A DNA stretch of 64,000 bases. Origin: Simmondsia chinensis. Its lineage: Eukaryota; Streptophyta; Magnoliopsida; Caryophyllales; Simmondsiaceae. Positions 43,291-55,499 of the stretch are shown one piece after another. The notes under the pieces were generated by a model, which was not told the DNA's origin, did no database searches, and saw only the letters and a list, made by a program, of their open reading frames with translations. The translations under genes and the position numbers were made by a program. Within the stretch, counting starts at the first letter, position 1. Each line of letters begins with the position of its first letter. The stretch covers positions 771,501 to 835,500 of the forward strand of contig JAGTTD010000022.1 of NCBI GenBank assembly GCA_018398585.1, given 5' to 3'.

Positions 43291-43448
43291 GGTACGGTTG
43301 GACACTGTTATCTCTTAATGTGCCCTATAATTTCATCACTAATCATATTAGACCAAGATTTAATTTATATTTTTAAATATACATTATGTTTGGGAAAATC
43401 GAACTTTCTAGTGAATAAGATCAAGTATTTACCTTCATTACAGGCTTT

Positions 43449-43625
43449 TTTTTTCAATAAATAGCACCGAAGCGCATTAGAAAACAGGCGCACTCGCAAA
43501 GAGCGAGGCCTAAGCCAGCCAAAAATGGCCGGGAAACAAGAAAGCCAAAAGGAGCCAAAGAATCAAGGAAAAGAGAAACCCGGGAACCACAAAAGGAAAG
43601 AACGAGACCCAAAACCAAAAAAAAG
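43449..43625 (-). mobile_element. LINE 3'-end fragment
   Basis: A T run, then 'caataaatagcaccgaagcg', 'gagcgaggcctaagcc' and A/G-rich sequence, similar to the piece at 45735-45870. It is oriented with poly(A) to the left. Coding frames are short and meaningless. Confidence 0.5.
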
Positions 43626-44394
43626 CTTGACTTGTAATGTATTTTGCAGTTATCAATTCAATTTGAGAGCCAAGAAATATACTTATTTTCCGAATTCACT
43701 CCCTGATTGTGACCATATTCTTGATATTACAAAGCTGAGGGTCATAACTTGATTTTGAGCTCTACTTGGCTATCACGATGTCTCAACCCATCATTGTTTG
43801 GAGGACCCCCTAAAGATTGATGTCCTCGGCTAAAACAAAAATATTAATCAATAGACATATGATTATTTAGTGTTATTTTTTTAAAATTTGATAAGTTTTA
43901 AGCATAAAAATTTAAATTCTTTACGTCAAAGATTTTATACTCCTAATGTCCAGGCTCGAGCAACCTAATTTGATTTTGTGGTGCTTGAATCCTCTGGTAT
44001 AGTTTCCGGTCTGTGTCAGAGAACTATCTTTTCCAAAAAAGCTTAAGCTAATAGGTCAAAGCCCATGACTGATTTTATATTCTAACAGTGTACGTGGCTC
44101 TTTTCTGCAAGGCCTTCGTGATGGTCGATGCTTTTGAATCAATATTGTTATGAAGGGTTAATGTTTCTTGCTTTTCCTTCTTGTATTTTTATTTTTTGTA
44201 CTGGCTACTCATTTGCGTTGTTTCGGGTTTTGCTTTTGCAAAATACTGAATTTTGTATTACAATTTTTCGCTATTTATCACAAACAAAAATACTACTAAT
44301 AATGCCCTTATGATTGACGTACGGCTTTAAAATTGCATGTAAGACTCCATCATTATTTTTTAATGCTTATGTCAATATTTATTATATAATCAAA

Positions 44395-44735
44395 GATGAC
44401 TGTATTTTTCTTATTACGTCAATATAATTCTTGTACTTTTAATTATGTCAATTTAGTCCCTCTATAATTCATATTGTGTATGTTTAGTCCTTTGGTCAAT
44501 TTCAAGTTATGTTATTGACGTAATTTTTAGTAGCACAATTCCGTTAGATATAAGTAATCCACTCAAGATCCACCCTTTGGCTCAATTTAACCCAACTCAT
44601 GGCCGAACTATTAAAAATTTTATTAATAATTGAACAAAAATTTTATTTTAGGGACTAATTTGACACAATATCAATTATAGAGAGACTAAATTGACGCACT
44701 GGGAAAATACATGGCCTTTTCGTGTAAATAACCCT
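44395..44735. mobile_element. MULE-type MITE, left end worn
   Basis: The right end 'ccttttcgtgtaaataaccc' and the internal 'tcaatttagtccct' and 'gactaaattgacgca' motifs match the intact MITE at 4893-5131. The left terminal bases are lost. Unit A lacks it at about 25060. Confidence 0.55.
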
Positions 44736-44910
44736 AAAAATTATATATAAGAGTTGTGACAGAGAAAGATCTATATATAAACCTATTGAATTTTTTAATT
44801 AATGTCAAATGAAACTCCACGCTATATGTCGCCTCCATGGGTCAAGTAAAAGGCATGGTGAAATTTCATACCGGTTGAAAAACAATAAAATTTATTAAAA
44901 TATAGTATAA

Positions 44911-45146
44911 AGGGACATACCTAGTGCCTCAAGGGCTCCCACCTATGCAAGGTCTGGAGGGGCGGATGTACGCAGTCTTCCCCCTTCAGGATGTTAACCT
45001 GAAAAGAAGCTGTTTCCCAGTGCCTCCAACCTGAGGGGTGAGGACTTCTCAGGAGGTCATCCATCCTGGTACTACACTCGCCCAAGTACGCTTAACTTCG
45101 GAGTTATAATAAAATCCGGTGACGGCGTGTTGGTGCCCTCTTTGGC
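44911..45146 (-). mobile_element. 5S-headed SINE, full length, 19-bp duplication, unit B only
   Basis: Flanks ttattaaaa(t/c)atagtataa at 44892-44910 and 45147-45165 differ at one base. On the minus strand the element starts 'agagggcaccaacacgc', 'gtcaccggat', 'gaagttaagcgtacttgggc', 'gatgacctcctgagaagtcc', then the body (gaagactgcgtacatcc) to 'gaggcactaggtatg'. Unit A at about 25600 has the empty site. Confidence 0.83.
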
Positions 45147-45734
45147 TTATTAAAACATAGTATAACGTTTTAAATTTTATTACAATAATAATAATAAAAA
45201 AAAAGATTCGATCTATTACTATTGAAAAGATCCTCCACATGTCCAATTTTAAGTGCATGATTCCTCATATCGAGCTTGACTTCACTCTAAGGCCAAGTTT
45301 GGGGAATCTCACTCTTCGATGATCCAATTGACTGACTATAGTGATCTCACATATGAGTCCCTTAATAAAATCTCGTTAAAATTATTTCGAAAAGAGATCA
45401 AAATATAAAATTAAGTATGGTTAATCACTCCATTAAAAGTTCAGCAGTTTCAAAATAATACAATAAAATTTTACATCGTATCAGAGCAAAATGGTCATCA
45501 TTGATTTTTATAAGACGGGTCTTATTCGAAAAGATTTTCGAGGTTCGACTTTATTACGATAAATCTATGAAACGTGAAAAATGACCACTTAGAGGCAACA
45601 AGAATTTGTTCTCGTCATGAGTAAGAAATGTGCCTAACCAAGAATTATACTATAAGGTATCGAATAAACAGCTACTAATCAAATGAATATCACATCCTAT
45701 GACTACCACAATGTAGAATTCGCATATATTATTT

Positions 45735-46050
45735 TTCGATAATTAACGACAAAGTTGCAATATAAAACAGGTGACTCGAATAAGCGAGGCCTAAGAGGAC
45801 CAGAATAACGGGAAAAAGAAACACAAAATAGGTACTCAAGAAAACAGGAAAACAACAAGCAGGCACTACATGGCTATATCAACACTGGGGAGACGGTCTC
45901 GGTGTAAGGGAAGACGGCGAACCTTGACACAGCTGGAGAAAATGGTCAAAATAAAGCCTTACTCCGACCGTGCAAAAAGCTCAACCATATCCGCATCATC
46001 GCCATCATATGCCAAATCAAACCTTTTCTCGAACTCCCACCTGACACTAA
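45735..46050 (-). mobile_element. LINE 3' portion with end of a reading frame
   Basis: The left edge 'atttttcgataattaacgac' is the poly(A)-linked 3' terminus on the minus strand. Further upstream on that strand a frame ends WEFEKRFDLAYDGDDADMVE shortly before a stop, possibly the C-terminus of a LINE protein. It sits at the right limit of unit B. Confidence 0.45.
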
Positions 46051-46084
46051 AATATATACACACACACACACACACATACACACA
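46051..46084 (+). repeat. CA microsatellite
   Basis: Alternating CA/TA dinucleotides (tatacacacacacacacac). No other function is apparent. Confidence 0.8.
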
Positions 46085-46119
46085 GAGTAAGTTACTCTAC
46101 CTGTTGTTGATGGGTTTTT

Positions 46120-46317
46120 ATTGGAGTATAAAATTATTTTTGAACCTTCATCCATTAGCTTAAACTTTTGAGAAAGCTGATCTCTTGAGATAGTATCAGA
46201 GCCTTGTTAGCCAAGATGTCACGAGTTCGAATCTTAACAGCACGCCTCCACTTTCAATATTGTCATAATTTAGGCGTGAGGTATGAGGTGGGCCTGTGCA
46301 TGCTCCACATGTTAAAT
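46120..46317 (+). mobile_element. SMART/TRIM-like element, 3' LTR lost
   Basis: An LTR-like start 'ggagtataaaattatttttg' leads to 'gatagtatcagagccttgtt' (primer-binding-site region) and 'gtcacgagttcgaatcttaa'. The internal part ends near 46317, where a different LTR fragment begins. Confidence 0.55.
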
Positions 46318-46490
46318 TTCGCTAGGCCTTTTAGGCCCGACCTATGAAGTTGGAACATACGAAGTTCAAATATAAGCCCAAGTAGGATTCTATTTTAAAA
46401 CCAATTGGTCATAAGTGGAGTAACTCATTATACTTATAAATTGATCTCTTCATTCATACAACTCTAATGTCGGTAATATATTAAAATATA
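46318..46490 (-). repeat. LTR-family fragment
   Basis: It shares 'ggccttttaggcccgacc', 'aaaccaattggtcataagtg' and 'caactctaatgtcgg' with 10036-10205. It abuts the TRIM fragment on its left. Confidence 0.5.
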
Positions 46491-46727
46491 GAACTAATTT
46501 TAAACTTTAATAAATCAATTAACTTAAACTTTTAGAATAATAATTTTATGACATATACTGTAAAAATTTGATTATCACAGAAACTATAAACTATATAAAA
46601 GGTACACGCCTTACCAAGAACATAGAGACAACCCCTAGGAGATATGCAGAGAATCGAGAATCATAATTAATGTATTGTTAATTACCAGAATCATGATTAA
46701 TGTACTGTTAATTACCATCACCCACAC

Positions 46728-47373
46728 TAATACGGAGAAAATCTAGTCCTATATTGGTGGATTAGTGAATAAAATATCAATTTATATATCAAAGGAGTTA
46801 TTCCATCCATTGCTAATTAACTTTGGTCTGTATCCTTAGTATCAGAGTCATTGACCTTGCACCGTAGATTGCCGGTCACATGGGACTGGTCATATGGAGG
46901 GTACATGTCATTCAATGATCTAATGGAGGGCCTATGTGTGACGTGTTACAAAGTTGATTGTCACATTTCAAGGAGCTCATTCTCAGTCTTACGGAAGTCC
47001 GTGAGTCTCCTCTGGAGTTGCACTCGGCTTGGTAAAGTCTTGGGCCTAGTTGACATGTTGTTCGGTCTCTTATCCCGAGTCTCAAATAGTGATGCTGGTA
47101 TTGCTGTATTCGCCTGGGACTAGAATAATTCTAGTGCAAAGCCATATCCATTACGTCGTAGTGACGTCGGAATTGCAGTGTTCACCCATGACTAGAAATC
47201 TAGTGTAAAGCCAACTCGCGTGAACACGAGATACGGAGCGTGGTGGTCTGATACAAGTAAAATCTAATCCCACATTGGTAGGTTAGTGAATACAATGCCA
47301 ATTTATATACCAAACGAGTTACTTCATCCATTGCCAATTGGTTTTGGGATGGAACCTCATTTGGTCTGTATCA
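46728..47373 (+). mobile_element. Complete 646-bp TRIM retrotransposon
   Basis: The 5' LTR (46728-46835) and 3' LTR (47249-47373) share 'ttatata(t/c)caaa(g/c)gagtta', 'catccattgc(t/c)aatt' and 'ggtctgtatc'. The exact target duplication cacac lies at 46723-46727 and 47374-47378. The primer-binding site ttagtatcagag follows the 5' LTR. A purine-rich tract (acggagcgtggtggtc) precedes the 3' LTR. The 413-bp interior encodes no protein, so it must be mobilised in trans. Solo LTRs of the family lie at 26335-26450 and 26585-26708. Confidence 0.85.
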
Positions 47374-47726
47374 CACACATTCATGCAATTAAATAAAATT
47401 AATGGATTATATCAATCACTCTATATATTAATCTAGTTGAATCCCATATTAGAGTTGTGAGACAGAAGAGACCAACATATAAGCATAGTAAATTACTTCA
47501 CCTAATGTTAATTTTGAGATAAAATTTTACTTAAACTTTTGTATGAATCTGCATGTGTCAACTGCCTGAGTTGGGTCTACATTACTGATTTATTTTTTTT
47601 TTCTTGAAAGTAAAGGGGAGAAATCCTAAAGCAAAGAAGAGGAGTAGTGCTATCGTGCCTGGATTCCAATGTGAATCAATTCATTATTTGTTGGATTCCC
47701 ACCTTACCCATTCCATGTATCACAAA
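47374..47726. other. Non-coding spacer
   Basis: An LTR-family remnant may lie at about 47420-47570. No gene is visible. Confidence 0.4.
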
Positions 47727-47841
47727 AAAGGAATATACCCAGTGCCTCAAGGGCTCCCATCTATGTAGGGTTTGGGGCCTTTCCCCTTCAGGATGTTAAC
47801 ATGAAAAGAGATTGTTTCTTAGTGCCCCTAACCTGAGGGTG
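47727..47841 (-). mobile_element. SINE body, truncated, with 15-bp target duplication
   Basis: Exact repeats tccatgtatcacaaa lie at 47712-47726 and 47842-47856. On the minus strand it begins 'accctcaggttaggggcact', lacking the 5S head, and ends 'gaggcactgggtatattcc'. Internal deletions are present. Confidence 0.75.
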
Positions 47842-47856
47842 TCCATGTATCACAAA

Positions 47857-48694
47857 TATTTATATTTATATATCTATATAAATAGCGAAAATTATTACTT
47901 AGATATTATAAGAACTGACCATGTTTGTATATAAAATTATTCTTGAATTTGCACTAATCAGATTGAGTTTTTATAATAGTTGGTTTCTTGACAAACCATT
48001 TATTATTTAAGTTGGGCGTCTTGAAACAGAAAATTTTATCAAACATGTATCCTTCTGCAGAAATTCATGATTTTTGTTGGAAAATGATAAAGTGAAATAC
48101 GACTTTGATAATATATTCATTAAAATTTGTTGATCTTTTTCTAAAAACTGTTAGCATGATACATGATTCTGACAATATATAAACAAATTACATAAAAAAT
48201 CGGTTATATTTTGTTGTAATTCAAAGTTTTTGCTAAAAATATTGACATGGTATAATTGTTATTGTAACCATGTACTATATTAATATTTCATATAAAATTG
48301 GTTAGATTTTTACATAAATTTATTAATTTTTGATATAGAATACTTAAGTAATTAATTTTTTTTATAATTAAATATTTAAAATTTAAGGTAACTCATTATA
48401 CATTTTAAAAAGCAAGGCCACATAGGTAATAAATAATTGAACTTCAAGATACTAAATCTTTTTTTTTTCCCTATATAATATGATAATTTCACAAAATCGT
48501 TTTTACCTTAATAATTTTACTCTTAACAATTCATTACTTTTATAGTTTTAAATGGAAATAGCTTTCTGCATTTTCTTTGATAATTAAATATTAAGACTAA
48601 ATCCTCAAAAATATATATTTTTCTTCAATTTTTTTATTCATTAAAATTACTAAAAATCCAAAAATAATTTCAATAATTACATGGAATATCATAC
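47857..48694. other. AT-rich non-coding stretch
   Basis: A TRIM LTR remnant is visible at about 47928-47998 ('aaaattattcttgaatttgc', ending 'ggtttcttgaca'). Otherwise I see only AT-rich sequence with no gene. Confidence 0.45.
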
Positions 48695-48853
48695 TTTTTT
48701 TTTTTTTAGCATGGTAAGGACTGGGGGGAGGGGTTAGTAAACCCCACAAACTCCTCAATTAAGAGGACCACTTTCAAGGCAAGTGGGAATCGAACCCGGG
48801 ACCTCCTGAATGGGTGCCGGTGTTGCAAACTACTATGCCAACGCCCTAATGGG
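48695..48853 (-). mobile_element. tRNA-derived SINE with 15-bp target duplication
   Basis: Exact repeats catggaatatcatac lie at 48680-48694 and 48854-48868. On the minus strand the head has 'ttggcatagtagtttgcaac' (A box) and 'cccgggttcgattcccac' (B box). The 3' end is 'ccttaccatgct' plus poly(A), like the copy at 11752-11853. Confidence 0.83.
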
Positions 48854-49030
48854 CATGGAATATCATACGTATGCATGTCTAATAGAGTGGAGAGGGTGGC
48901 TAGATCTTTAAAAAAATAAATAAATAAATTAATAAATATTTGAAATAAAGGAAAAAAGGAGTGATTCCTCTGTCCCATGTGTCACCCTGCATCACTGATT
49001 CCATCCCATTTTAGAATAAAAGAATATTGA

Positions 49031-49416
49031 TTTATTTATCCTTAAAGTCCTTGTATTTTATTTATTATATTAATTTAATTCTTATATTTTTAGTTATATT
49101 AATTTAATTTTTATATAATTTAAAATGTGCCAATTTTATCCTTAGAAAAAAATTTTATGTTAAGTTTTTAATAAAATTTTTAATAGTTCAATTACGATTT
49201 GGGTTAAATTGAGTAAACAGATGAATGTTTAATAAGTTACTTGCACTTAAAATAATTTTACCGTTCAAAATTACCTAATTAATATAATTTAAATTTAATC
49301 AAAGGACTAAATTGACACATTTTAAATTGTTTAGGAACTAAATTGACACAATTAAAAGTACAAGGACCAAGTTGACATAATGAGCAAAATACAAGGACTT
49401 TTAGTATAAATAACCC
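49031..49416. mobile_element. MULE-type MITE
   Basis: Mirror-image 'ttatttatcc.taaagtcctt' and 'caaggacttttagtataaat' ends, with internal 'attaatttaat' and 'actaaattgacac' motifs. The flanks are too AT-rich to score a 9-bp duplication. Confidence 0.5.
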
Positions 49417-49784
49417 AAGAATGTTTTAGGTACTGTTATTATCAGAGGAAAATTATTTATATTTATACAGTTTTGTGAAATTTTATTATTAGTATTTACT
49501 ATAAATCATGTCATGGATATTGCTTTGATAATAACAATACTGCATTATAAAGAATATTTATTGATTATTACGCACAGGCATTAGATTTGTTGTTGTTGTT
49601 GTATTACACACGTGTAATAGGATAAGCCTTTGTACTTAGCTAGAGCCATATATTCGACAAATTTTTTAGATTCCAAATGTTTTTTCTTGATCTTTTTTTT
49701 GAGTTGAGCTTGAGCGCGCTCGATTGATTCGCTGTATATAGGCAATTTTGATATATATAATATACCTCTCTTGTCATAGAATTT

Positions 49785-50365
49785 TTTTTTTTTTAATTGA
49801 AAATCACCTACATTTTAGATGAAGTTTCAAAAAACTACCTAAGTTCTCTAATTTTTTAAAGTTGCATCTAAACTTTCCAAGAGTTTTTAATGTCATACCT
49901 AATGCTGACGCCATTAGCCTTCTATCAAATGAAACGCTGTTTTGGGGTATAAATGCATCAAAATATCAAATTTAACTTAATTTAATTTAATTATATTAAA
50001 TAATATATTTTGCAAATGACGAAGTTACCTTTCACCTCTGAATTTGTAAAATTGTTAAGGAGCTGGTGCGTTGCTACAGCCTTTTGCCACCAAAAAATTT
50101 AAAAGTATTTTTTATTTGTAAATTTTTTTTACAATTCATTAAAAAATTCTAATTACTAATTCATTAAAAATCAAAAGAAACAAAGTTTTATTGAGGGTAA
50201 TTTGGCAATTTCCTATTTATTGTTACAGAAAGTTAACGATATCAGTATTAGGTGTGGATTTGAAAATTTTTGAAAAGTTCAGGTGTGAGTTTGAAAAATT
50301 AGAAAAGTCAGGTAATTTTCTGAAACCGCACTTAAAATGTAGGCAGCTTTTAGTAAAAAAACCCA
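49785..50365. repeat. AT-rich inverted-repeat element, copy 3
   Basis: The left end (tgaaaatcacctacatttta) pairs with the inverse of the right end (taaaatgtaggcagctttta). The interior contains 'aagttgcatctaaactttcc' and 'taatttggcaatttcc'. No reading frame is meaningful. Confidence 0.5.
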
Positions 50366-50435
50366 AAATAATTTTGTGAAACATTGGTTCTAAAAACAAT
50401 AATGATTTTATAGTATGCAAAACATGTATATAGTA

Positions 50436-50679
50436 TCTAAGAGGGTACCAACACGCAAGCATCAGATCACATTAGAACTTGGAAGTTAAGCGTGCTTGGA
50501 CGAGAGTAGTACCAAGATGAGTGACCTCCTGGAAAATCCTCGTGTTGTAACCTATGGGTCAGGGGTTCTTGACAACAGCATCTCTTCGGGATAACACTCT
50601 ATAGGGGAAAGCTACGTATATCCATGGCCCCAGTCCTTGCTTAGACGGGAGCCCTTAAGGTACTGCAAATGTTACTTGC
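50436..50679 (+). mobile_element. 5S-headed SINE, full length
   Basis: Short exact repeats tatatagta lie at 50427-50435 and 50680-50688. The head reads 'agagggtaccaacacgc', 'gaagttaagcgtgcttggac', 'gtgacctcctgg', 'gtcctcgtgttg'. The body (gctacgtatatcc, gacgggagcccttaag) is complete, but the TTG tail is reduced to 'aaatgttacttgc'. Confidence 0.78.
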
Positions 50680-50689
50680 TATATAGTAG

Positions 50690-50958
50690 AAATAAATAGA
50701 TATACTAATCTATTTTTAAAACTTATATTATTAAATTATTATTTGATGATTATGTCAGCCTGGGTGACGTATTTATAAGTGGCTCGCTTCTTTTATATCC
50801 ACATAATATGTGAGAGGATCCCATGCCATGGGTACTGATTTTTTAATATTTTATATTAGATTTTTCTGAATTTGTTATTTAATTAAAAAGTTTTCTTATT
50901 GTATATAAGAATATAATTTATATATTTAATCTATTTAAATTTTTATTCTATTTAATAA

Positions 50959-51007
<49 letters not shown>

Positions 51008-51720
51008 TAATTGGTACTAAATTTTTAGTATATAGACATACTTACCATATATAATTTATATATTTTGTATATATATAAATAATATCAAATTTTAAAAAAA
51101 TTATATTTAATATTATTAAATTAACATGTACTTATAATAAATCTAATTGATACCTAAAATTTAAAATATAGTTTTTATTTTTGAATATAAAGATATTATT
51201 TCTAATTTATTAAAAATTCAATTTTTTATATATAAAATATATTATTTTATAAACCAAAATTCAATAGCATTATTAATATATTAAACTAGATATATGTTTA
51301 TATATGTATTAAAAATTTAAGTATTAACTAAATATATTATTAGTAAATATTAATTTAGTATAATTGATTTATAATATTTTTAAAAAATTTAATACAAATT
51401 TTCGTGCAGTAGACATATTGCATGGTAAGGATCCTACTACCCGCTGGTTTTTTTTTTTCTAAATTATTATATTTTTAAAAATTATTTTGTTATAAAAATT
51501 TGTGTGCTTTTTACATAACAAATTCAGTGTAAAACACACAAGATATACTTAATTCATGAGGTATTATTGAATTAAAAAAAGTATTAACTTTATATTATTT
51601 TCTATATTTTAATATGGTTCTGTATAATTATATAGATAACTTATATAATAACATATATGTAGTATTTTTTTATCAGATTATATAATAATATATGTCATAT
51701 TTTTATAAGACGAGAGTGTA
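50690..51720. other. Extremely AT-rich spacer with a TA microsatellite
   Basis: A perfect TA run lies at about 50964-51004. The remainder is A/T homopolymer-like with no gene or recognised repeat. Confidence 0.6.
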
Positions 51721-51744
51721 TAGCAGTGTACTTAAAAAGGACAA

Positions 51745-51845
51745 CAATATTTGAGAAAGGGGAAAATGAGCTTCAAATTCAAGACTATATACTTGAGAGG
51801 TGAGTACTCTGACCATTACACCAAATACACGGTTATGCAGTCAAG
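51745..51845 (-). mobile_element. Worn tRNA-like SINE fragment
   Basis: On the minus strand 'tttggtgtaatggtcagagt' resembles an A box and 'gtcttgaatttgaagctc' a degraded B box. No tail or target duplication is clear. Confidence 0.4.
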
Positions 51846-52059
51846 CCCGACCCTAACAATTGCGGGCCCAAGCGAAAACAATTTATAAGAACTTTAATCG
51901 TAAAACTTGTCAATATTAACAATTATGACTTTAGAAAGACCAACCACCAGAGTCTTGGGCCCCTAAAATTCTAGGGCTCCAAAGAGTAGCTTGGGGTCAT
52001 GTCCATCCCAGTATGCAATATTGTCCTCCAATAAAATACGCAACATTGATTAGCTTGAT

Positions 52060-52150
52060 CTAGTGATAATAATTACTGTGGACTAAAGACGCCACTCGAG
52101 ATCGAATTCCACCAGTAACAAAATCCATCCCTGACCCCCCCCCCCCCGGG
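52060..52150 (+). mobile_element. tRNA-like SINE fragment
   Basis: 'ttgatctagtgataataatt' and 'gagatcgaattccaccag' have the spacing of A and B boxes. A C-rich stretch (52138-52149) follows. No target duplication was found. Confidence 0.45.
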
Positions 52151-52199
52151 GACCCCGCGGACCCCGGTAAGTAGGAGGGTTGAATGCTAAGGAAGGGGA

Positions 52200-53945
52200 A
52201 GACGGTGATCTTAGATATAGAAGGTAGATGGTGTTAGCTGACAAATAAGTATTTTTATGTCACGTCTTGGCTCCTCGGGTCCTTTCCGAACACCGATTTT
52301 TGTATTGCAATCCTTTCGTTGTTTATCCAAAAAAGAAACGTCTTGGAAAGCAAGGGCAAAGAAAGAAGGGCTTAGAGGACCTTCACTTTCTAAATTTTTC
52401 TTAGCTTTTAAGGAAAAAATTCCATGAAAAACTCTTTTTTTTTTTTAAATTACGTTTAAAAAAATTTGTTTTATAACTTCTAGAAAAATATATTTTTAAT
52501 ATTTCTCCTTTATATTGAAAATTTAAAAATACCCGTCCATATGTTTAATTTTTATAATAACACTTGTAAAATTAAATTTTCTTATGAAGTCATCCTGCCT
52601 TCATCATACATGAGTTCTGAAGGGAAATAATAATAATAATAATAATAATAATCCTATTACATTCTTTATTTTTAATTTTCTGTTTTCTCCTTTTCATCAT
52701 GAGTTGGGATATATAGGTCATATTGACTGAAAAATACTAAGGCTTCGTCTGGTAGAGGAAAAATCCATTTCCACCAGAAAATATTTCGGTTTGGAAAAGA
52801 TTTTTCAAGGAAAATTAAATTCCACTATAGGTTTTCCGCCATTTATTTCAATGGATTGTTCCCATCTTGTGATATTCCTTTGCTTATTTTAAAAGAAAAT
52901 ATTTTTCACCAATCATCTCCCATACCTTTTTATAGGCAACATAAACTCAAAAAAAAAAAAAAAAAAAGACAACATAAACTCGATATGATCCAAATTTGGA
53001 CAGATGAATACTTGGAAGCTTTAGAATGATGACTTCCCTCATTTAACAAGAGAAGTCATTTTCAACCCTTTGGGAAAAAAACCTTTTTCCCCCGGACAAT
53101 CCTTTCCGTCAAAAAACACTCGCCAAACAACGAAAAATAGGAAAATCAGTTCCTAAAATACGGTACCTAAAATCTAATTTCTCTCTAATTATTGAAAAAA
53201 AAAAACCTCATAATATAACAAAATATACATGATTATTGCAAAAGGTAAAATTTAATTAATTATTAATTATATAATTTAATTAAGTTATAATAAATAAAAT
53301 GAAATATGAGTATAATATGGGTGGGTCTTAGTAGGCAAAATAAATGGAAATGACTTGCAAGCAATAATATGTGTTTTAGTCTCCCACTTGTCACTGCTTT
53401 TGGGGCCTCCCATTTTCTCATAAATTTCATATTATATGCTTCCACCCCCATATAATTTTTATTTTTTTATAATTAAGAATAGCACAGGGAGAGTCTCTAC
53501 AATAATAATGAGCAAAACAAAGAAATAAGAAAAAATTTCAAGAGAAAATCATGAACTGGAAGCGCAACATTAGTATAGCAAAGCAATGCAATGCGAGCCA
53601 GCTTTACCCATGGTTTGCAACATGAATGATTGAAGTCTAAGTAGCATATACAACGGCGAATCTTTGTCTTCCACCCCGATATAATAATTCATCATTTTAT
53701 GCGTATTTACATATTGGATTGTTCTATTCGAATTCAAGTAACTTCTTCATAAAATGGGGAAGATAGAGAATGCTTTATTACTTTCTTTATAAGCAAGATA
53801 CGAGAAAAGTTCTTCCAGGTGATATATAGAGTCAAACTGTAAAAAAAGAAGTAAAATAACGAAGAAATTAATAGATAAAATCATAGGCCATAGCCTAAGT
53901 GTGTACCATATATAATCAAAGCCCAGCAAAATGTAGACCAAGTGG
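52200..53945. other. Non-coding spacer
   Basis: No gene is seen. A possible degraded inverted-repeat element spans about 52741-53140 ('ggcttcgtctggtagagg' to 'cgccaaacaacgaaaaat'). A LINE-type 3' terminus (ttataattaagaatagcac) starts at about 53464. Confidence 0.4.
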
Positions 53946-53949
53946 TTCC

Positions 53950-54700
53950 TACGTTTAATACTTTTGTGAAAATTGATTTTTAGGGCCCTTTTTATATTTT
54001 AGAGTGCTTCCTCTTCAACTTTTGCAAAAGATCAAGTCACCCGCATGCTACATGTAAGAGAGGTTAACCCGGGTGAACTTCAAAGTGATATTTGAAACCT
54101 AAGAATAGAGATTGATTATGCCCGTGATAAAAAATGGTTGAGAACCTCAGCTATGACGATGAAGAGGAAAGGGTGGATTTTGAAAGGTTTCATGAGTCAG
54201 CCATTTACTATAATTAAGATTTCGGTTATAAAGGTACAACGTTTAATCCATTGTCTTCACTTGGCTGGATTTATACTCGAGTCCAATCAAGGAAATGACA
54301 GTATACCGAGTCAAAGGCTTAGTTAAGTCTATCTTAAAGCGTATCGCCTTTTCTTTTTTCTTTTTGATCCAGCTAATGACTTTGTTGATAATAAGGGCTT
54401 CATCTAAGATTTGTCTTCCTTTGACGAAGGCCTTTTGGATTCACCTATCAAGGAGGGGATGACTTGATTAACAAGATTAATGTTCCTAATGTCCTTGTGA
54501 TCCATAGCACGGGAGACTTTGCGAATCAAGGTGATATTTATCGAAAGGGAATCGATATTGTTTGTTCAAAGAACTTGACGGTCTGAATGATGTTGGATCC
54601 TATATGATGTGCCAAGAAAGTTTGATGAACGTGAAGTTAAACCCATTGAATTGCGGGACCTTTTTCTGCAATACGTCTTAAAATGAATTGCTTACTTTTT
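53950..54700 (-). pseudogene. Fragment of an L1-type LINE reverse transcriptase
   Basis: A minus-strand frame at about 54355-54440 reads AFVKGRQILDEALIINKVIS, a recognisable plant L1-type reverse-transcriptase motif (FVKGRQILD..L..NE). Upstream on that strand the conserved reading is split over several frames. No long open frame remains. Confidence 0.65.
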
Positions 54701-54879
54701 TTAAAGAAAAAGAAAAATATTATTATTTTTTTTTTTTCAAAAAACATGAATAACTCACAAATATAAAGTTGAGAAAATAAAATGGAAAATTCTAGATAGT
54801 CATTATTATAATGGAAACGTTATCCAAATCATTAATTATCTTTTTTATTTGAGCAATAAATAGACTATAAAGGCTATCA

Positions 54880-55025
54880 CCTTTTTTTTCCGATAGATAA
54901 CGAGAAACGCAATACAAAACCCGGCGAACCACCGGAGTGCAAGCCGAACCACCAGAAGCACAAAAAGCAACCAAAAAGCAAAAAAGAACAAGAAAAAGCA
55001 CAAAAAAGAGCAAATGCAGGAATAA
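54880..55025 (-). mobile_element. LINE 3' end with A-rich spacer
   Basis: A T run followed by 'ccgatagataacgagaaacg' is the family 3' terminus in minus orientation. The adjacent repetitive 'aaaaagcaac' and 'aagaacaag' stretch is low-complexity. Confidence 0.5.
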
Positions 55026-55499
55026 AGGCTATCACGTAATCTTTGCAAAATCAAACTCCTCATATTTATCCCCAAATAATTCAAAACTTTAGTGAGATTT
55101 CTTCTCGATAATTAACAAGGTAGTTATAATACATTTCAGGCAACTCAAACAATTGGAATAAAGAAAGGCAGAAAAATAATATCCTAATCTGAGCAAACAG
55201 GATTGCAAAAGGATTGCAAACAGAGCCAACAGATGCTATAAGACTATACGACCTCTGAAAATAAAATAGCAAGTGACAAGATTAGTGGGGAAAGAGAGAC
55301 CAATGCATAAGAGCCGAGGATGAATATGGTTGTCAATCATAGCCCTAGTCCATTATTACCAATTGCTCAATCATTATAGAGTCATGATCACCATCAAATC
55401 TCAACCCAAGCTTCTACCTAATCCCCACGCACACTACATTGAAATGAGTTTTCTATATTCAATCATATCATATACATTCTCACATATATTTTTTATAAT

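Noticed and set aside
50964..51004. Centromeric or satellite array
   Set aside because: It is a simple TA microsatellite without a higher-order unit.
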